Shown in pieces: positions 1 to 11,425 of a stretch of DNA of 64,000 nucleotides; position 1 is the stretch's first letter, and each line of letters opens with the position of its first letter. Under the pieces are notes generated by a model. The model was given only the letters and a program-made list of their open reading frames with translations, had not been told where the DNA came from and did not search any database. This DNA comes from Anastatus disparis (lineage: Eukaryota > Arthropoda > Insecta > Hymenoptera > Eupelmidae), in NCBI GenBank assembly GCA_017163975.1, contig JAFFSR010000374.1:2528501-2592500 (forward strand), in the 5' to 3' direction. The translations under genes and the position numbers were made by a program.

Positions 1-21
1 AATACAAAAAATATGGTTTAA

Positions 22-402
22 GAGGAGGTCACGTATCTCTGTCCTTTTCTAATCAAAGCATTGAGTTTTTTACAAAAACTAATAACTTTAGCAAAAAATG
101 AAGAGAAAGCCGCATCTTGTATCAAAAAAAGCAATATTTTCTTTGATTAGAAAAAATTAATTTTATTGCTTCGTTTTCAAGAAAACCATGAAAAACTTAA
201 ATCATAGAGGTTAGGTTGATCAATTTTGTTTTTCAAGGTTTTCTTGAGAATAAAGCAATAAAATTAATTTTTTCTAATCAAAGAAAATATTGCTTTTTTT
301 GATACAAGATGCGGCTTTCTCTTCATTTTTTGCTAAAGTTATTAGTTTTTGTAAAAAAATAATTTCTTTGATTAGAAAAGGACAGAGATACGTGACCTCC
401 TG
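22..402. mobile_element. TTAA-flanked foldback MITE, copy 1
   Basis: The first and last roughly 170 bases are inverted copies of each other, so the element folds into one long hairpin with a short unpaired centre. The tips read GAGGAGGTCACGTATCTCTG inward. TTAA stands directly outside both tips (18-21 and 403-406), which fits a TTAA target duplication of the piggyBac or Kolobok kind. A second copy lies at 63495-63874. It has no coding capacity, so it would depend on a transposase made elsewhere. The boundaries are clear; the superfamily is inferred from the target site only. Confidence 0.85.
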
Positions 403-668
403 TTAACGCGACATTCAAAAGTTCACAATGAATTAAACTAATATATTTTTGAAATAAATTAAAAATAGAATAGTAAATAACATTAAAATTTCAAATTATG
501 ATCGTATATAATAATATTTAATAATAATTATGAGCGAATAATAAAAAATAGAATAATAGAATAATAGAAAATTATGATTATAAATAAATATTATCTTCTT
601 ATGTCCTGAATTTTATACATATTGAAGAGATACAAAGAAAACGCTCACTCTCTGCATTTTTTATTTTT
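403..668. other. AT-rich spacer without a recognisable gene
   Basis: Very AT-rich sequence between the foldback element and the left tip of the outer transposon. I see only short A/T runs and a pyrimidine-rich patch near 640-655. A faintly similar, inverted patch occurs near 16465-16495, which may mean the outer element once extended a little further, but the match is too short to rely on. Confidence 0.5.
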
Positions 669-708
669 GGGCTTGAGACCAACATATATAAATATATGGC
701 TGCATTAA

Positions 709-1250
709 GAATTTTTTTTTTTTATTGTAGCTAAAAGAAGCTTAAATTTTTATTTTTCATTGTCGCTAAAGAAGTGTACACTTTTCTTTCATTGTCGCTA
801 AAGAAACTTACAAATTTATTCATTATTGTCGCTGAAGCATACAGATCTATTGTTTGTTGTCGTTAAAAAAATCTCATATAAGCATACAAATTTATTTTTT
901 GTTATCGCTAAAAGGAGCTTACAGATTAATTTGTTGTTATTACTGAAATAATTTTATAGACTTATTTTTCATTGTCGCTAATAGAAGCTTACAAATTTAA
1001 ATTTTATTGTAGTTATAAAAAGCTTACATATTCATTCTTCATTGTCGCTAAAGAAGCTTGTACAGTTGCTTGATATTTTTACTAAAAAAAAGTTTAAATA
1101 ATTCTAAATATTTATTTAATATGTCGTTAAATTTCATTGTCGCTAAAAGAAGCTTACAAATTTATGTTTTATTACAAGCTTTCATATTTATTTTTTATTG
1201 TTGTTAAAAAAACTTATACATTAATTTTTTTTGTAGTAAATCAATATTAT
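709..1250. repeat. Left subterminal repeat array of the outer transposon
   Basis: About twelve degenerate units spaced roughly 40-50 bases apart, each centred on a motif close to ATTGTCGCTAAAGAAGCTTA. The mirror-image array lies at 15840-16210. Such arrays usually serve as multiple transposase-binding sites (known for CACTA, hAT and Mutator-type elements; inferred here). Confidence 0.75.
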
Positions 1251-1369
1251 TTTATATGTCGTATTTTAACTATCATCAATTTGTTTTTCTGTAACCTTGA
1301 AAAATAATCATTTTATATTAAGAATATTGTATTTATTAATGTAATGAAATAAAAATATTAAATTATTTA

Positions 1370-1497
1370 ATTTACCTTATTTAAAATTATTTTATTTGCT
1401 AATATAAGTTCTTCTAACTCCATGTTTTCATCATTTAATACTTTAGTAAATTCCAATCTTTTTACTTTTAATATATATGTAATATCTATAAAATTTT

Positions 1498-1552
<55 letters not shown>

Positions 1553-2190
1553 GAATATTTTCATGAGTGTATATGCATGTAATATATTATTATAATTGTT
1601 TTTACTATTTTATTCTATTTTTCCAATAATTTCTAGTTTTGTTCCTCTTACCCAATTCACATATTCATTTTCTAATTTATTTTATAAAATGTCTAATTTA
1701 TATTGTCCATCCGCTATTGTTCCGATGTATTCTGATAAATTTTTTTTATGTTTTTGTGCAAAAGAATTTTTTAAATACCCTTGTATTTCTGAAAAATAAA
1801 AAATTATTTATATTATTATATTCTTTTTTCAATAATATTTAATTACTTATTAATCCAGGTCTTAATTTTATTTCTTCGATATTTATTTTAATTGGTATGT
1901 TATTTTTCAATGTATTGTATTCGCCTTAATGAATAATATTCAAATAATATTTTAATGTCAAGTCATATATATTATTTCTCTTATTGTATCCTTCTGCTTT
2001 TAATACATTAATATTCTCTAATAATATTTTCTGAAATATTAAAAAATGTTTAATATTATGTTGTTATTGATAATATTGTATATTATTAAAATTTTCTTCG
2101 TTTAATTTTAGATTTTTCTTGAAGTTTTCAATATTTTTATCATAAATATTGTATTGAATTATGAATCCTTCAGAATTATTTATTATGAAT
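1370..2190 (-). pseudogene. AT-rich spliced gene relic of the outer transposon, unknown family
   Basis: Read on the minus strand, this stretch holds several short open segments separated by intron-like sequence. Segments begin after good polypyrimidine-AG acceptors (for example near 1794 and 2035) and encode Lys-, Asn- and Ile-rich peptides with plausible protein composition, such as a stretch containing NLSEYIGTIADGQYKLD near 1690-1750. Several in-frame stops and a long TA run interrupt it. The 3'-truncated non-LTR fragment starts just right of it, so that insertion may have split the gene. I do not recognise the family. It could instead be chance open frame in AT-rich DNA, but the acceptor-plus-frame pattern recurs. 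Confidence 0.35.
1499..1549. repeat. TA dinucleotide microsatellite
   Basis: About 25 uninterrupted TA units inside the AT-rich gene relic. It produces a spurious open frame of alternating Tyr and Ile on the minus strand. Confidence 0.95.
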
Positions 2191-2239
2191 TTCAAAATCC
2201 TGAAATCAGTTTGTTATTGTTTGTTAACAAAAGTTTGTT

Positions 2240-4480
2240 CTTCGAAAATTTCTTCAATATATGCAACCAGAGATTCATTATCTTGTAATAATAATAGCTG
2301 ACACCTTCCTCAAAGTCAATCGTCCGTGGCGCCCCAGCATAAAATAAATTGATAAAACGATTACTGCCAAAGACGATTACCTTAGTCTTGCTAGCATTTA
2401 AAGTGAGTGAGGCACCAGCCGCCCACTCCGACACCGCATTGGCCTCCCTCTGTAAGATTAGATTACCTGCATCCACATTCTCACGAGGAACGTGCGTATA
2501 AATCTGCAGGTCATCTACATACAGTAGGTGCTCAACACAACCAGAGCCTAGAGCGTTACGTACGTTATTAATGTAAAGGCAAAACAACAAAGACCTCAGT
2601 ACTAATCCCTGTGGAACTCCTAGGTTGGTTTTTAGCCAACCTGATTCTTCTTGTAAGTTTGTTGAAACCATTTGTTTCCTTCCTGAAATATAAGAGTTAA
2701 TCCACACGAGAGCGGACCTGGAAAACCCCATCGATCTGAGCTTTGCAAGTAATTTAGAGGGAGAGATCGTGTCGAATGCCTTACTTAAGTCAAAAAGTAA
2801 AAGTAACGTGACGAGTTTTTTGTCAAGATCTGACCTTATATCGTCTGTTAATTTAAGCAAAACTGTCTGCGTAGAGTGATTTTTTCTGTAACCAATCTGC
2901 ATGGGATCAAGTATCTTATTTGTAGTGATATATTCCTGCAATTGGTCGTGGGCGATCTTCTCCAGTACCTTCGAAAAAAAACACAAAATCGCAACTGACC
3001 TAAAATTTTTAGGTGATTTAGGTGCAGAACACTTTTTAATGGCACAATACGTGCCCGCTTCCAAAGGCCAGGAAAGACCCCCGCGCAAAAGAAGAGTTGA
3101 ACAGAGTCACAAGATGTTCACCAATAAATGGTAAGGCTTTAAGTATCAAGCTTTGAGGAATGCCATCCTCGCGACGAGCCTGTGATGAAAAATGGGAAAT
3201 TGGAAGAACAACATCATTGATATTAATAGGTTTAAAAGCAAAACCATCTTCACTATATTCAGTAAGAACCTTCTCACGAAGCTCATCATCATCATGCGGC
3301 GAGACCGACACCCCAGCAAAGTGTGCGTTAAGCTCATCAGGAGTGAATCCATTCAAGTCCCTTGTGGTCCGGTTAAGAGTCCCAGGTCTCTCAGCTCCTT
3401 CCAGGCATTACCATTTGCAAGTGCTTCGAACAGTCTATTATGATAGTATGTGGTCTTTGAAAGTTCAGTCTGACCGTCAACCGTTTTACGTAAATGCAGA
3501 AACTGAGTCAGGTATTGCGTTTCGTTCGTCCGTTTATATCTTCTGTAAGTAGCATCTCGCTTGCGCCGCATCTGCGACAATTCTGTATTTAACCATGGTG
3601 GGCTATTCTTCGTATGCTTGGGTATTTTCACGGGTGCTAAACTCTCTATGACAGAAGTAAAATTGTCACAAATGCAGCCAAGTGCAGATTCTGGGTCGAC
3701 AGTACCAGCTGTTAATGGTGGCCAATCATAGCCGGCTAGTTTCTCTAGTGATTCATTTTGACAAATGCTTTTATAGTTTCTGTATCTAATCGACTTGTTA
3801 TCTATACTGCACGTATTATAAGCAATAGAAATATCAATTAAGTTGTGCCGACTATGAAAATTCGCAGGTAAGTTACGTGCGTCAAGTACATTGTCATTGT
3901 CATCCACAAGAATCAGGTCAATCCATGTGTGAGAAGATGGAGTCATATCTGTGGCACCATGCTGGACCAACTGAAGCGAAAGCTTCGCTGTTAGTTTACT
4001 AAGAAACCTCGCATCACTGCTTTCTCGCAGAAGATCGGCATTCAGATCTCCCATTATAATTTTATGTGAAAAATCATGAGATAAATCTCTCAAAGAATTT
4101 AACGAATCAGAATTTTTTGTAAATGAAATTGCAGGAGGGCGATAAATGACAGAAACCAGCACAGGTTCAGAGTCACCATCATTAATCGAACAAAAAATAT
4201 ATTCTGGCACTTCAGGTTTACCGTTGCTAGTTATGGTTGTGGTACTAGAAAGAGCTAGTACTTCACATTTTAAATTATTTTTAACGTAGAGGGCAACCCC
4301 TCCTCCATGAAGGTTTCTGTCCTGCCTGAACAACTTATAATCCTTAATCCGAATGTCGTCATCCGAGACAGTCGGTCCCAGTCAGGTTTCAGCAACTCCA
4401 AACAGATCATAAGAGGGACCAACGCATAAGAGCTCGCGCACCTGTCCAATGTGAGCTCTTAATGAGGTCACATTCAAAAA
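2240..4480 (-). pseudogene. Non-LTR retrotransposon fragment: endonuclease plus reverse transcriptase
   Basis: A LINE-type second open frame on the minus strand, read from about 4478 down. The first third is an AP-type endonuclease (motifs SLRAH and VAET at the start, later YRPP, GDLNAD and SHTWIDLILV). A linker follows, then a reverse transcriptase with FRSVAIL, DLSKAFDTI and the catalytic YVDD box at about 2515-2525. The frame is broken by a TGA near 4386 and by shifts near 3355 and 3050. The 3' third (thumb, any RNase H region, 3' UTR and tail) is missing, since similarity fades near 2240. The motif spacing fits the Jockey/LOA/R1 side of the LINE tree (family-level assignment is inference). 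It lies inside the outer transposon. Confidence 0.85.
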
Positions 4481-6255
4481 GGAAATTATATATTTGAAAA
4501 AAGTATATGTTTTTTACAATGTGATTTTAATGTAAATATTCTTACCAACTGTATCAAAGACTGACTTAAAATCTAAGGAAATTATATATTTGAAAAAAGT
4601 ACATGTTCTTTACAATTCTTTTTAAAAACTTGAAAAAACAATAAAATGAATTGATTAAAACAAACATTTAGCTACATATTGATTTTTCTATTCTACCGCC
4701 TATTCTACTGTTTTTTCTCTCCATGTGACCATAGGGGGAAAAAAATCCGTGGAATGGAAAAAAGATGCTTGCGAATTAGGTCGCGTAAACATAAACATAA
4801 CCTCTTTAAAATTGTAGCTCAAACAGAGCGATTTTCTACAATTTACTTTAAAATGAATAAAGTAGATTTGTATTTATAATTTAATTACTTTTGTTTATTT
4901 ACTTCGTATCGCAACTCGCTTTTCCATTCTTCAGTGGAATAGAGAATAGAATTCTATTCTTCGCATGAAACTTGCCGAATAGCGCTGATTGGTTGTTTCT
5001 ATTACGCATCCTCTATTCGGCAGTCTCTTTTCTACTCATCTGACTGCACCCTTACATATTTCTTTTCTTTGGGGTAAATCGTATAAGTGATGACATGTAT
5101 TGAATTTTATGTTTAATTACAACAGTAAGCATCTATCTTTCTCAAATTTCATACTTTACCTAAACTATATTACATATAAATTTTACACATTTTAAAATTT
5201 ATTTATTTAATTTTATAATTTTAAAATTGTAAATTATTATTGTAATTAGGAAACAAATAAAAGATTTAACAATTTTAATATATCTTTTAGTAAAATTTTT
5301 GAGAATTACTTGTCAATGTAAATACCAAACCTAGTAATATAATTTTTGCAAAAAAATTATTCAATATTAAAAGATGATTTAAGAAGTTTAAGCTAAGTTT
5401 ATTAACTTCTTTTATAAAATTGTAGGAGTATTTGAAGACTGCACAAAAATTAAAATAATGATATTATGTTTAAATACCGAAAAAAGTAGAATTAAATAAG
5501 TTTCTTGTATCCAATTCTGTTAAAACATTGTCAGTTCACGAAAAATGAATTGCATAAAATTGATGGTAACAATGTAAATTTGAAAGTTGATTTCTATTAA
5601 AATACTTTTTTCTACTTAGTTTTTCATATTTCTTTTTTATTTGTAAAAGTTAAGATGATTGAACAAAATGTCTTCCTGGAATATAACCTGTAATAATTTG
5701 TATTGATCAAGTTTTAACAAAAATAGGAATTTTAAATTTATAAGTTTTAATTAATTTCATCGATGAAAATACTTCAAAAACGTAATTGAATAAGAGATTT
5801 TCTGTTTTCATAAAAATATATGTCAACAGGCAATATGACATGATATAAAAGTTTTATAATTAATTACTAAAAATTAAATAATAGTGTTTTTTTAAGAATT
5901 AAAAATCAAGTAAAAAGTATTGATATTGTTAGATGAGATCAAAGAAAATATATATTTCAAAAGAATAATAAATATTTTAAAAAGATGTAAAGTAGAATTA
6001 TCAAGAGATTGGAATCAAATTGCAGATGTAAGATGCATAAAAATATATTTAAAATTTTCAAGAAATATAATTATTTGAAAATAAAATTCATATAGTTACC
6101 TTAGATCTTAAGACAGCCTTTGATGCATTGGGTAAGAATAGTTACATTTAAATCACATTAAAAAAAATAAAAGCATTTAAAATATTAAACAATGTAAACT
6201 AATTAACTGCTTATATGTTGAAAAAAATGAAAATATATAAGATGTGATGTAGTTT
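4481..6255. other. AT-rich interior of the outer transposon, no intact gene
   Basis: No supported gene. A near-identical segment of about 40 bases occurs twice (4480-4523 and 4573-4616, starting AAGGAAATTATATATTTG). Near 4960-5020 a short inverted pair (CCGAATAG with CTATTCGG) could form a hairpin. On the plus strand at 6092-6130 thirteen codons read like a reverse-transcriptase motif A (see findings). The rest is A/T-rich sequence with no open frame of substance. Confidence 0.5.
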
Positions 6256-7128
6256 TTAAGGGCACAAAACACCTTTTTTTCGGTCCCACCATTGAATTTG
6301 GGTTTATTGCTTTTTTTATAGGAAATTTACTGTAGAATAAGCTCCAACAAGTTTTTTTACTCTATCTGATCTAGTTTCGTTTTTATGAAGAAATTCGTAG
6401 AATAAACTTTTAATTGATTTTTTTGTTAATTTTGCTATTTTGAGATTTTTCTCAAATTTTTAGTTAATCTTATTAAAACACTATAAGAAATTATTTTTTC
6501 ATTACTTGATTCAATAATTCATAAATCATTAATTAATCTCCAAAAAGTTTTTTTTAAGAGATTTAATTTTGTTTTTATTTATTAAGTCTATAATGATATA
6601 ATTTTTACAAATTAAAAAAATGTTAAGAATTATTTTTAATTGAATTTTTTTAATTTTTATTGATTTTTTTTAGGTTTAATTGAAAAAAAAGAGTTTATTT
6701 TTTTAATTTTAACAAAATATTTATCTTGATTCGAGTTCTAAAAAGTTTTACATCCATATTTTATTCCGTTTTGATTTTGTAAGGAAACGAGTGGCACATA
6801 GTTATTCGTGTAATTTTTTATCAATTTGAATTTCGCGCGTTCACGCTTTCTGCTCGTATCATTTCGCTACATGACAGTCAGTCTCAGCTATTTATTTAGT
6901 CAGTTTGCAGTGAGTTTGTTTACTTAAAGTGCATTTAAAAAATGATTAGTAGGTTTTGTGGTTTAATTTACGTAAAATTATTAATTTTTAATAAATTACA
7001 CGTTCGCGAGTTATTTCATATTTTTTTTATGTGCGCCTGAAATTCTACTATTATCCAAATAGAAAGTGTATTTGAAGTATAAAAAGCTTAAATTGACATT
7101 AAGAATACGAACCTCAAAAATGTAAAAT

Positions 7129-7943
7129 AATGAAAGAGATACCAGAGGCAGATTTCATAACCAACATCAAGATAGAAAACGATCTATAGGAAGATCTAAA
7201 AAGAGGCCAAGGAAATTTCTTAGTGAAAGTGAAAAAAAATTTTCTGAAGCTAAGAGAAGTAGACCCTCTGCTTCTTTTTCTAAACTGAAAAAAATGGAAT
7301 TTTCAAGTTCCAGGGCAAATGATAGAAATGTTGATACCAACGTTCTATCTTCTATGTTGGAAAAATTGTGTTGTAGTGTGTGCCATCATAAGATGAAATT
7401 TATTGAAACCTCTTTTGGAGGATAAGGATTCAAAATTAATATGATTTGTGATTTTTGTGATGAATAAGCAACTGTAAACTCTAACAAGAGAGAAAGTGCT
7501 ATGGGCGTTACGTATAAAGTTAACAGATATAATGTTCTTGCTGTTTGTGTACTTGGCCATGGACTTGCAAGTTTGCCTAGTTTTTGTAGTTTAATAGATT
7601 TATCAAAGCCAGTTGCCTAGTCAGAGTTTAGTGCTATAAGTTGTTAAATAACAAAAGTATACGAACAAGTGGCAAAAGGTTCTACATCTAAAGCTGTTAA
7701 AAAATAACTTGAATTGACTTCCCCAAATAGTGCTGATCTTGATATAACTTTCTCAAGATGTTGGAGAAATTGAACATCGAACTTGGAAATGTATCTGTCG
7801 AGTGGGTCAGGACTTTGAATGATAGAAAATAATTCAAAGAAGAGTGATCAAGTTAGTCTCATTCGAAAGAAGCACATACTCTGAAAAGAAAAGTACGAAT
7901 AGGTGTGATGGATTTTTATACACTGGGTGCATATAAAATTCAT
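7129..7943 (+). pseudogene. Mutator-like/Kolobok-type transposase relic (5' exon)
   Basis: The plus-strand frame starts with a basic, Arg/Lys-rich tail and then a CSVC-CDFC four-cysteine region (about 7373-7465). Next is a segment with the flavour of the arthropod transposases catalogued under the Mutator-like domain (LAVCVLGHGLASLPSFC, then LIDLSKPVA). At least five in-frame stop codons occur. The exon ends in a good donor, CAT|GTAAGT at 7943/7944. The TTAA target duplication of the surrounding element argues for the Kolobok end of this protein group. Downstream exons are not recognisable after the inserted element. The call rests on remembered family pattern and has not been checked by a search. 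Confidence 0.55.
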
Positions 7944-7992
7944 GTAAGTGTATAATTCTAATTTATTATTACATATTTAGATATAAATTCTA

Positions 7993-8170
7993 CACGGAAA
8001 TGACAGATAACAGTTCCGCTGCAATCGTCACATCGATGACCAATGTGAACTAAAAATATTTATTTTCCACATAGGTAATCGATGTGTGCGCACCAAAATC
8101 CTGTGTTTTCGCGTCATTCAACTATGCGCGACTCATAGGAGGTTATCACATCGATGATCTGTGTGTACGC
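7993..8170. repeat. Left terminal inverted repeat of the 6.8-kb element
   Basis: About 178 bases that recur, inverted, at 14649-14826 with two visible mismatches. Three CATCGATG-like palindromes lie at about 8032, 8077 and 8150. They are candidate transposase-binding sites (inference). Weaker similarity continues to about 8215. Confidence 0.9.
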
Positions 8171-8848
8171 GCTTGCAGTCATTGCGTTAACATAGAAAAT
8201 CTGTGAGTTTCATGCCAATTAAATTCTCATGATTAATACCTCTTTATGTCATTATTTAATTATTTTTTGTAATAAAGTCATCAATGATTTTTCTTTTGTA
8301 GTTGAATTAGTATAATAATAATAATTAACTATAATTAATTTTAAATGGAATTTTTAAAAATATTAATATTGATAAAATCAAACAGAGGTTACAATTCTTA
8401 GCATTCATAAATATTTTAATTTGGAGATAATTTTAATGCAAAGTATTATTAATTATTGATGTTTTTGAAATAAAATTCTGAATTTAATAAAAAAATTGTT
8501 TTAATGATTTTAAAGTTTAATAAAATTAAATAAATTTGTCAAAACATGCTACTTGAGTTTGTTAAGCAGAACTACTTAGGCTCAAAGTAGAATTGAACGA
8601 TGGTTTTCGATGTAAAAACTTTACGTTGATCATAAGACGATTACCTTTTATAATCACTATATAGTCTAAGATCATTCAAAATACTTTCTACAAATTAAAG
8701 AAGAGGATTCACAAAAAATGGTTTTTTCAGATGATACGTCAAAATAATCTTTATTTTTACATTCAAATAAATTTAGCTTAACATTTTAAGTATTGAAATT
8801 ATATAATATCTATATATATATACATATTCATTCTTTAAAAAACACTAT

Positions 8849-11001
8849 TTATACCCACCGCTTAGGGATGAGATACTTGTTATTTTTTACAATTCGAGAA
8901 AAAAAATAGTTATGTAAATCTTTTGCATTTACACACAACCAATCTTTGTGAAGAACAGCTTCTTTATAAAGTTCATAAGATTGAAAATGTTCATTATAAT
9001 GAACAAAATTTGTTACTTCATTTGTAACAATAAACACATCCTCACCGGGTTTCGATACAATAATATGAACTATATAAAATGCATTCTTTTCTTCCATCGG
9101 CTTCATAAGTACAACATCTGTCTTAATAGTATGACTTCTGAAAGAAATGGAATTATAGACGATTAATTTCTCATCTAATGACATGCGCATTTGTTCAAAA
9201 AAAAGGCTTCCAGTTTCAAGTTCTCGAAGGGTGAGAAATTTTGAAGAGCCGCTTTCATATAAATCGTTAACAGAAATTTGATTACAAAAAATTCTTCGAT
9301 TGAAGCGTAATTGTGATTTGATTGCAAGTGTTTTACAAATATTCATTCTACTTAAGGAAACGTGTGACGTTATTTTATGATCTCTATTTTTGCTTTCACA
9401 TCGCATTGTAGCCAAATAACATAGAGGACCTAATTCTCTTAGAAGTCGAGGATAGTGCAACAATATATGATGTTTTGGTTTCAAGCAATTTGGAAATAAA
9501 GATACCAGTAAATTCAAATATTCAAAAATTATATTTTGAAGATAATAGGTCAAGCCTTCATGAATCACGGGAGCTGTTACAATATCCATAATTTCTTTCA
9601 AAAGAATGATTACTCTCCAATATTCATTATCAAAGGGAATGAAATCGCCTATAAGAACTCCAATATATCTTAAAGTACAGAGTGCTTCACTTGCAGACAT
9701 TTTAATGAATTTGCTATTTACTTGATGCATAGTAATTGTCCGTGGCTTATTACGTGCTTCATCAACTCCATAACACAATTTTGTTATCCTGTTGTTTAAA
9801 TCATCAAGAGTGAAATATTTTTTCACTACAATGAAATGATGCAAAAGAAGACCGAAATCATATTTCCAGACACCTTCAAGAATGTCATGCATGTAGTCTA
9901 CCGTCATTATCTGTATGGTTGAAGAATTAAGATCATGCAGTGTTGATAAATCAGCGATACCTGTGCTCTTTGGATCATCTTGAGCTAATTGTCTCAAATA
10001 ATTTTCTTCTGTTCTTAGAGTACACGAACCTTCTGTGAAAGTTGAATTAATATCTTTAGAATGAATTAAACAAAAGCGACATGGATAATTAGAAGAAAAT
10101 CCTTTGACATATCCCAAAATAGTATGCATCGCAAGATTGTCTCCAATTACTGCAGCCAAAGAAAAATAAATATTAATCGGACCTGATGATGTTTCGATAG
10201 TTATGCCTTCTTTTTCTAGAAAACGCAATTCCTTTCTTACTGTTAAAAAAATGTCAGATAATGGAACTATTTGTTGGTCAGATGATTTGTAAAGCATTAA
10301 AGTGAATATATTTTCAGTTTTTGATTGTAAATTAGGAGGCAGACAAGGAATCACAATATAAACACCACCGATTTTCCCCACTCCCTTGTGACTTCCTAAG
10401 GGATTGTTAGTTTCAAAATCATCTTGATAAAGCATGATAGGCAAAACTAATCGGCCATTAAATGAAGCTTTCTTATTCTTCCATTGATGTGCATTAACAA
10501 TATTTGTTAATACATTTTTTTTTGTTCAGATTCTTGCAAGTAACTCATTGTACTTTCGAAAATGCCTGGTAATTCGAGGAACTTTTTCAAAACATTCCTC
10601 AAAGGAATATACTGTATCGTAATAATTTTGTCCTCTTTTAATAAATTATTATTTTTAGTCTTCTTTTTTGGAATTTCAACAGTAACTGGTGGTATATAAC
10701 TACCTTTATATAAAAAAAAGTTCAAGCATTGCTCTTCTGAATGAAAACCTTCCAGTGGATTTTGTAACCTTTTTATCATAGTTATGTATGCAGTTAGATT
10801 ACCTGGATTTTCTCCCAGAATTTTTAATCTTTCGATCATTTGATATAAAAGAATGGTTATAGGTTGTTGCTGAATGAATTTTTCGAACAGGTGTAATATA
10901 CCTTGTGCGTGAGTTCGTGTTAGATCTGCGTAATCATATAATTTAGCTACCAAATCGGCTGTGCCGATAGTCATGGCGTTAGAAAATTGTAGAGGATCCA
11001 T
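8849..11001 (-). CDS. DDE-type transposase with one frameshift in an A9 run
   Basis: Likely start ATG at 11001 (protein begins MDPLQFSNAM); the frame runs to TAA/TAG-type stop at 8849, about 717 residues if the frame is followed across one slip. The N-terminal 150 residues end in the typical IPLRNVLKKFLELPGIF segment. After the slip come DDFETNNPLGSHKG, a CRFC zinc-type pair, VDYMHDILEGV (candidate catalytic Asp-Met-His region), PKHHILLHYPRL and MRCESKNRDHK. These are hallmarks of a transposase family common in arthropods and fish. The slip is at 10515-10523: nine A residues on the coding strand, where one A too few separates the two frames. The zero-frame codons there form an A AAA AAA heptamer, so either a recent indel or -1 slippage is possible. 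Only about 420 bases separate it from the upstream gene on the same strand. Confidence 0.75.
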
Positions 11002-11425
11002 ATTGACCTGGTTTTTGTAATGCGTAAAATGTTTTCTCAGAATATAAACTGTGAATGTTTTAGACTTCAAAATAAAATTCTCTATAAGAAAATACACAAA
11101 TGCAAAAACCACTTATGATTACAAACAGAAATTTTTAAAACCTTAGCAGTTTGATTCAAGCAATGCTATTATTATATTATTATTGTAAGTTACTTTACAA
11201 CAATAATATTCATGGTATTGAAGAAATTACAATAAATATTGGTCTTACTTAAAAGTATTTACATTAAGTTTTACGCAAATATAAAAATACGTTACGTGAT
11301 ATTGTAAACTCAAGTATATTTAAAATCAGAGAAATTTGTTTTATCATTTAAATCGAAGAAGTAACTGTAAGCATACGAAAATAAAATTTTAACGTACAAC
11401 AATAAAATGAATAATTAATATTTTA

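Noticed and set aside
1367..1564. Open frame with repeated Tyr-Ile
   Set aside because: Mostly a translation of the TA microsatellite; only its last 35 codons may belong to the AT-rich gene relic.
2848..3552. Several open frames overlapping the non-LTR reverse transcriptase on both strands
   Set aside because: Shadows of the RT/endonuclease frame; no independent motif.
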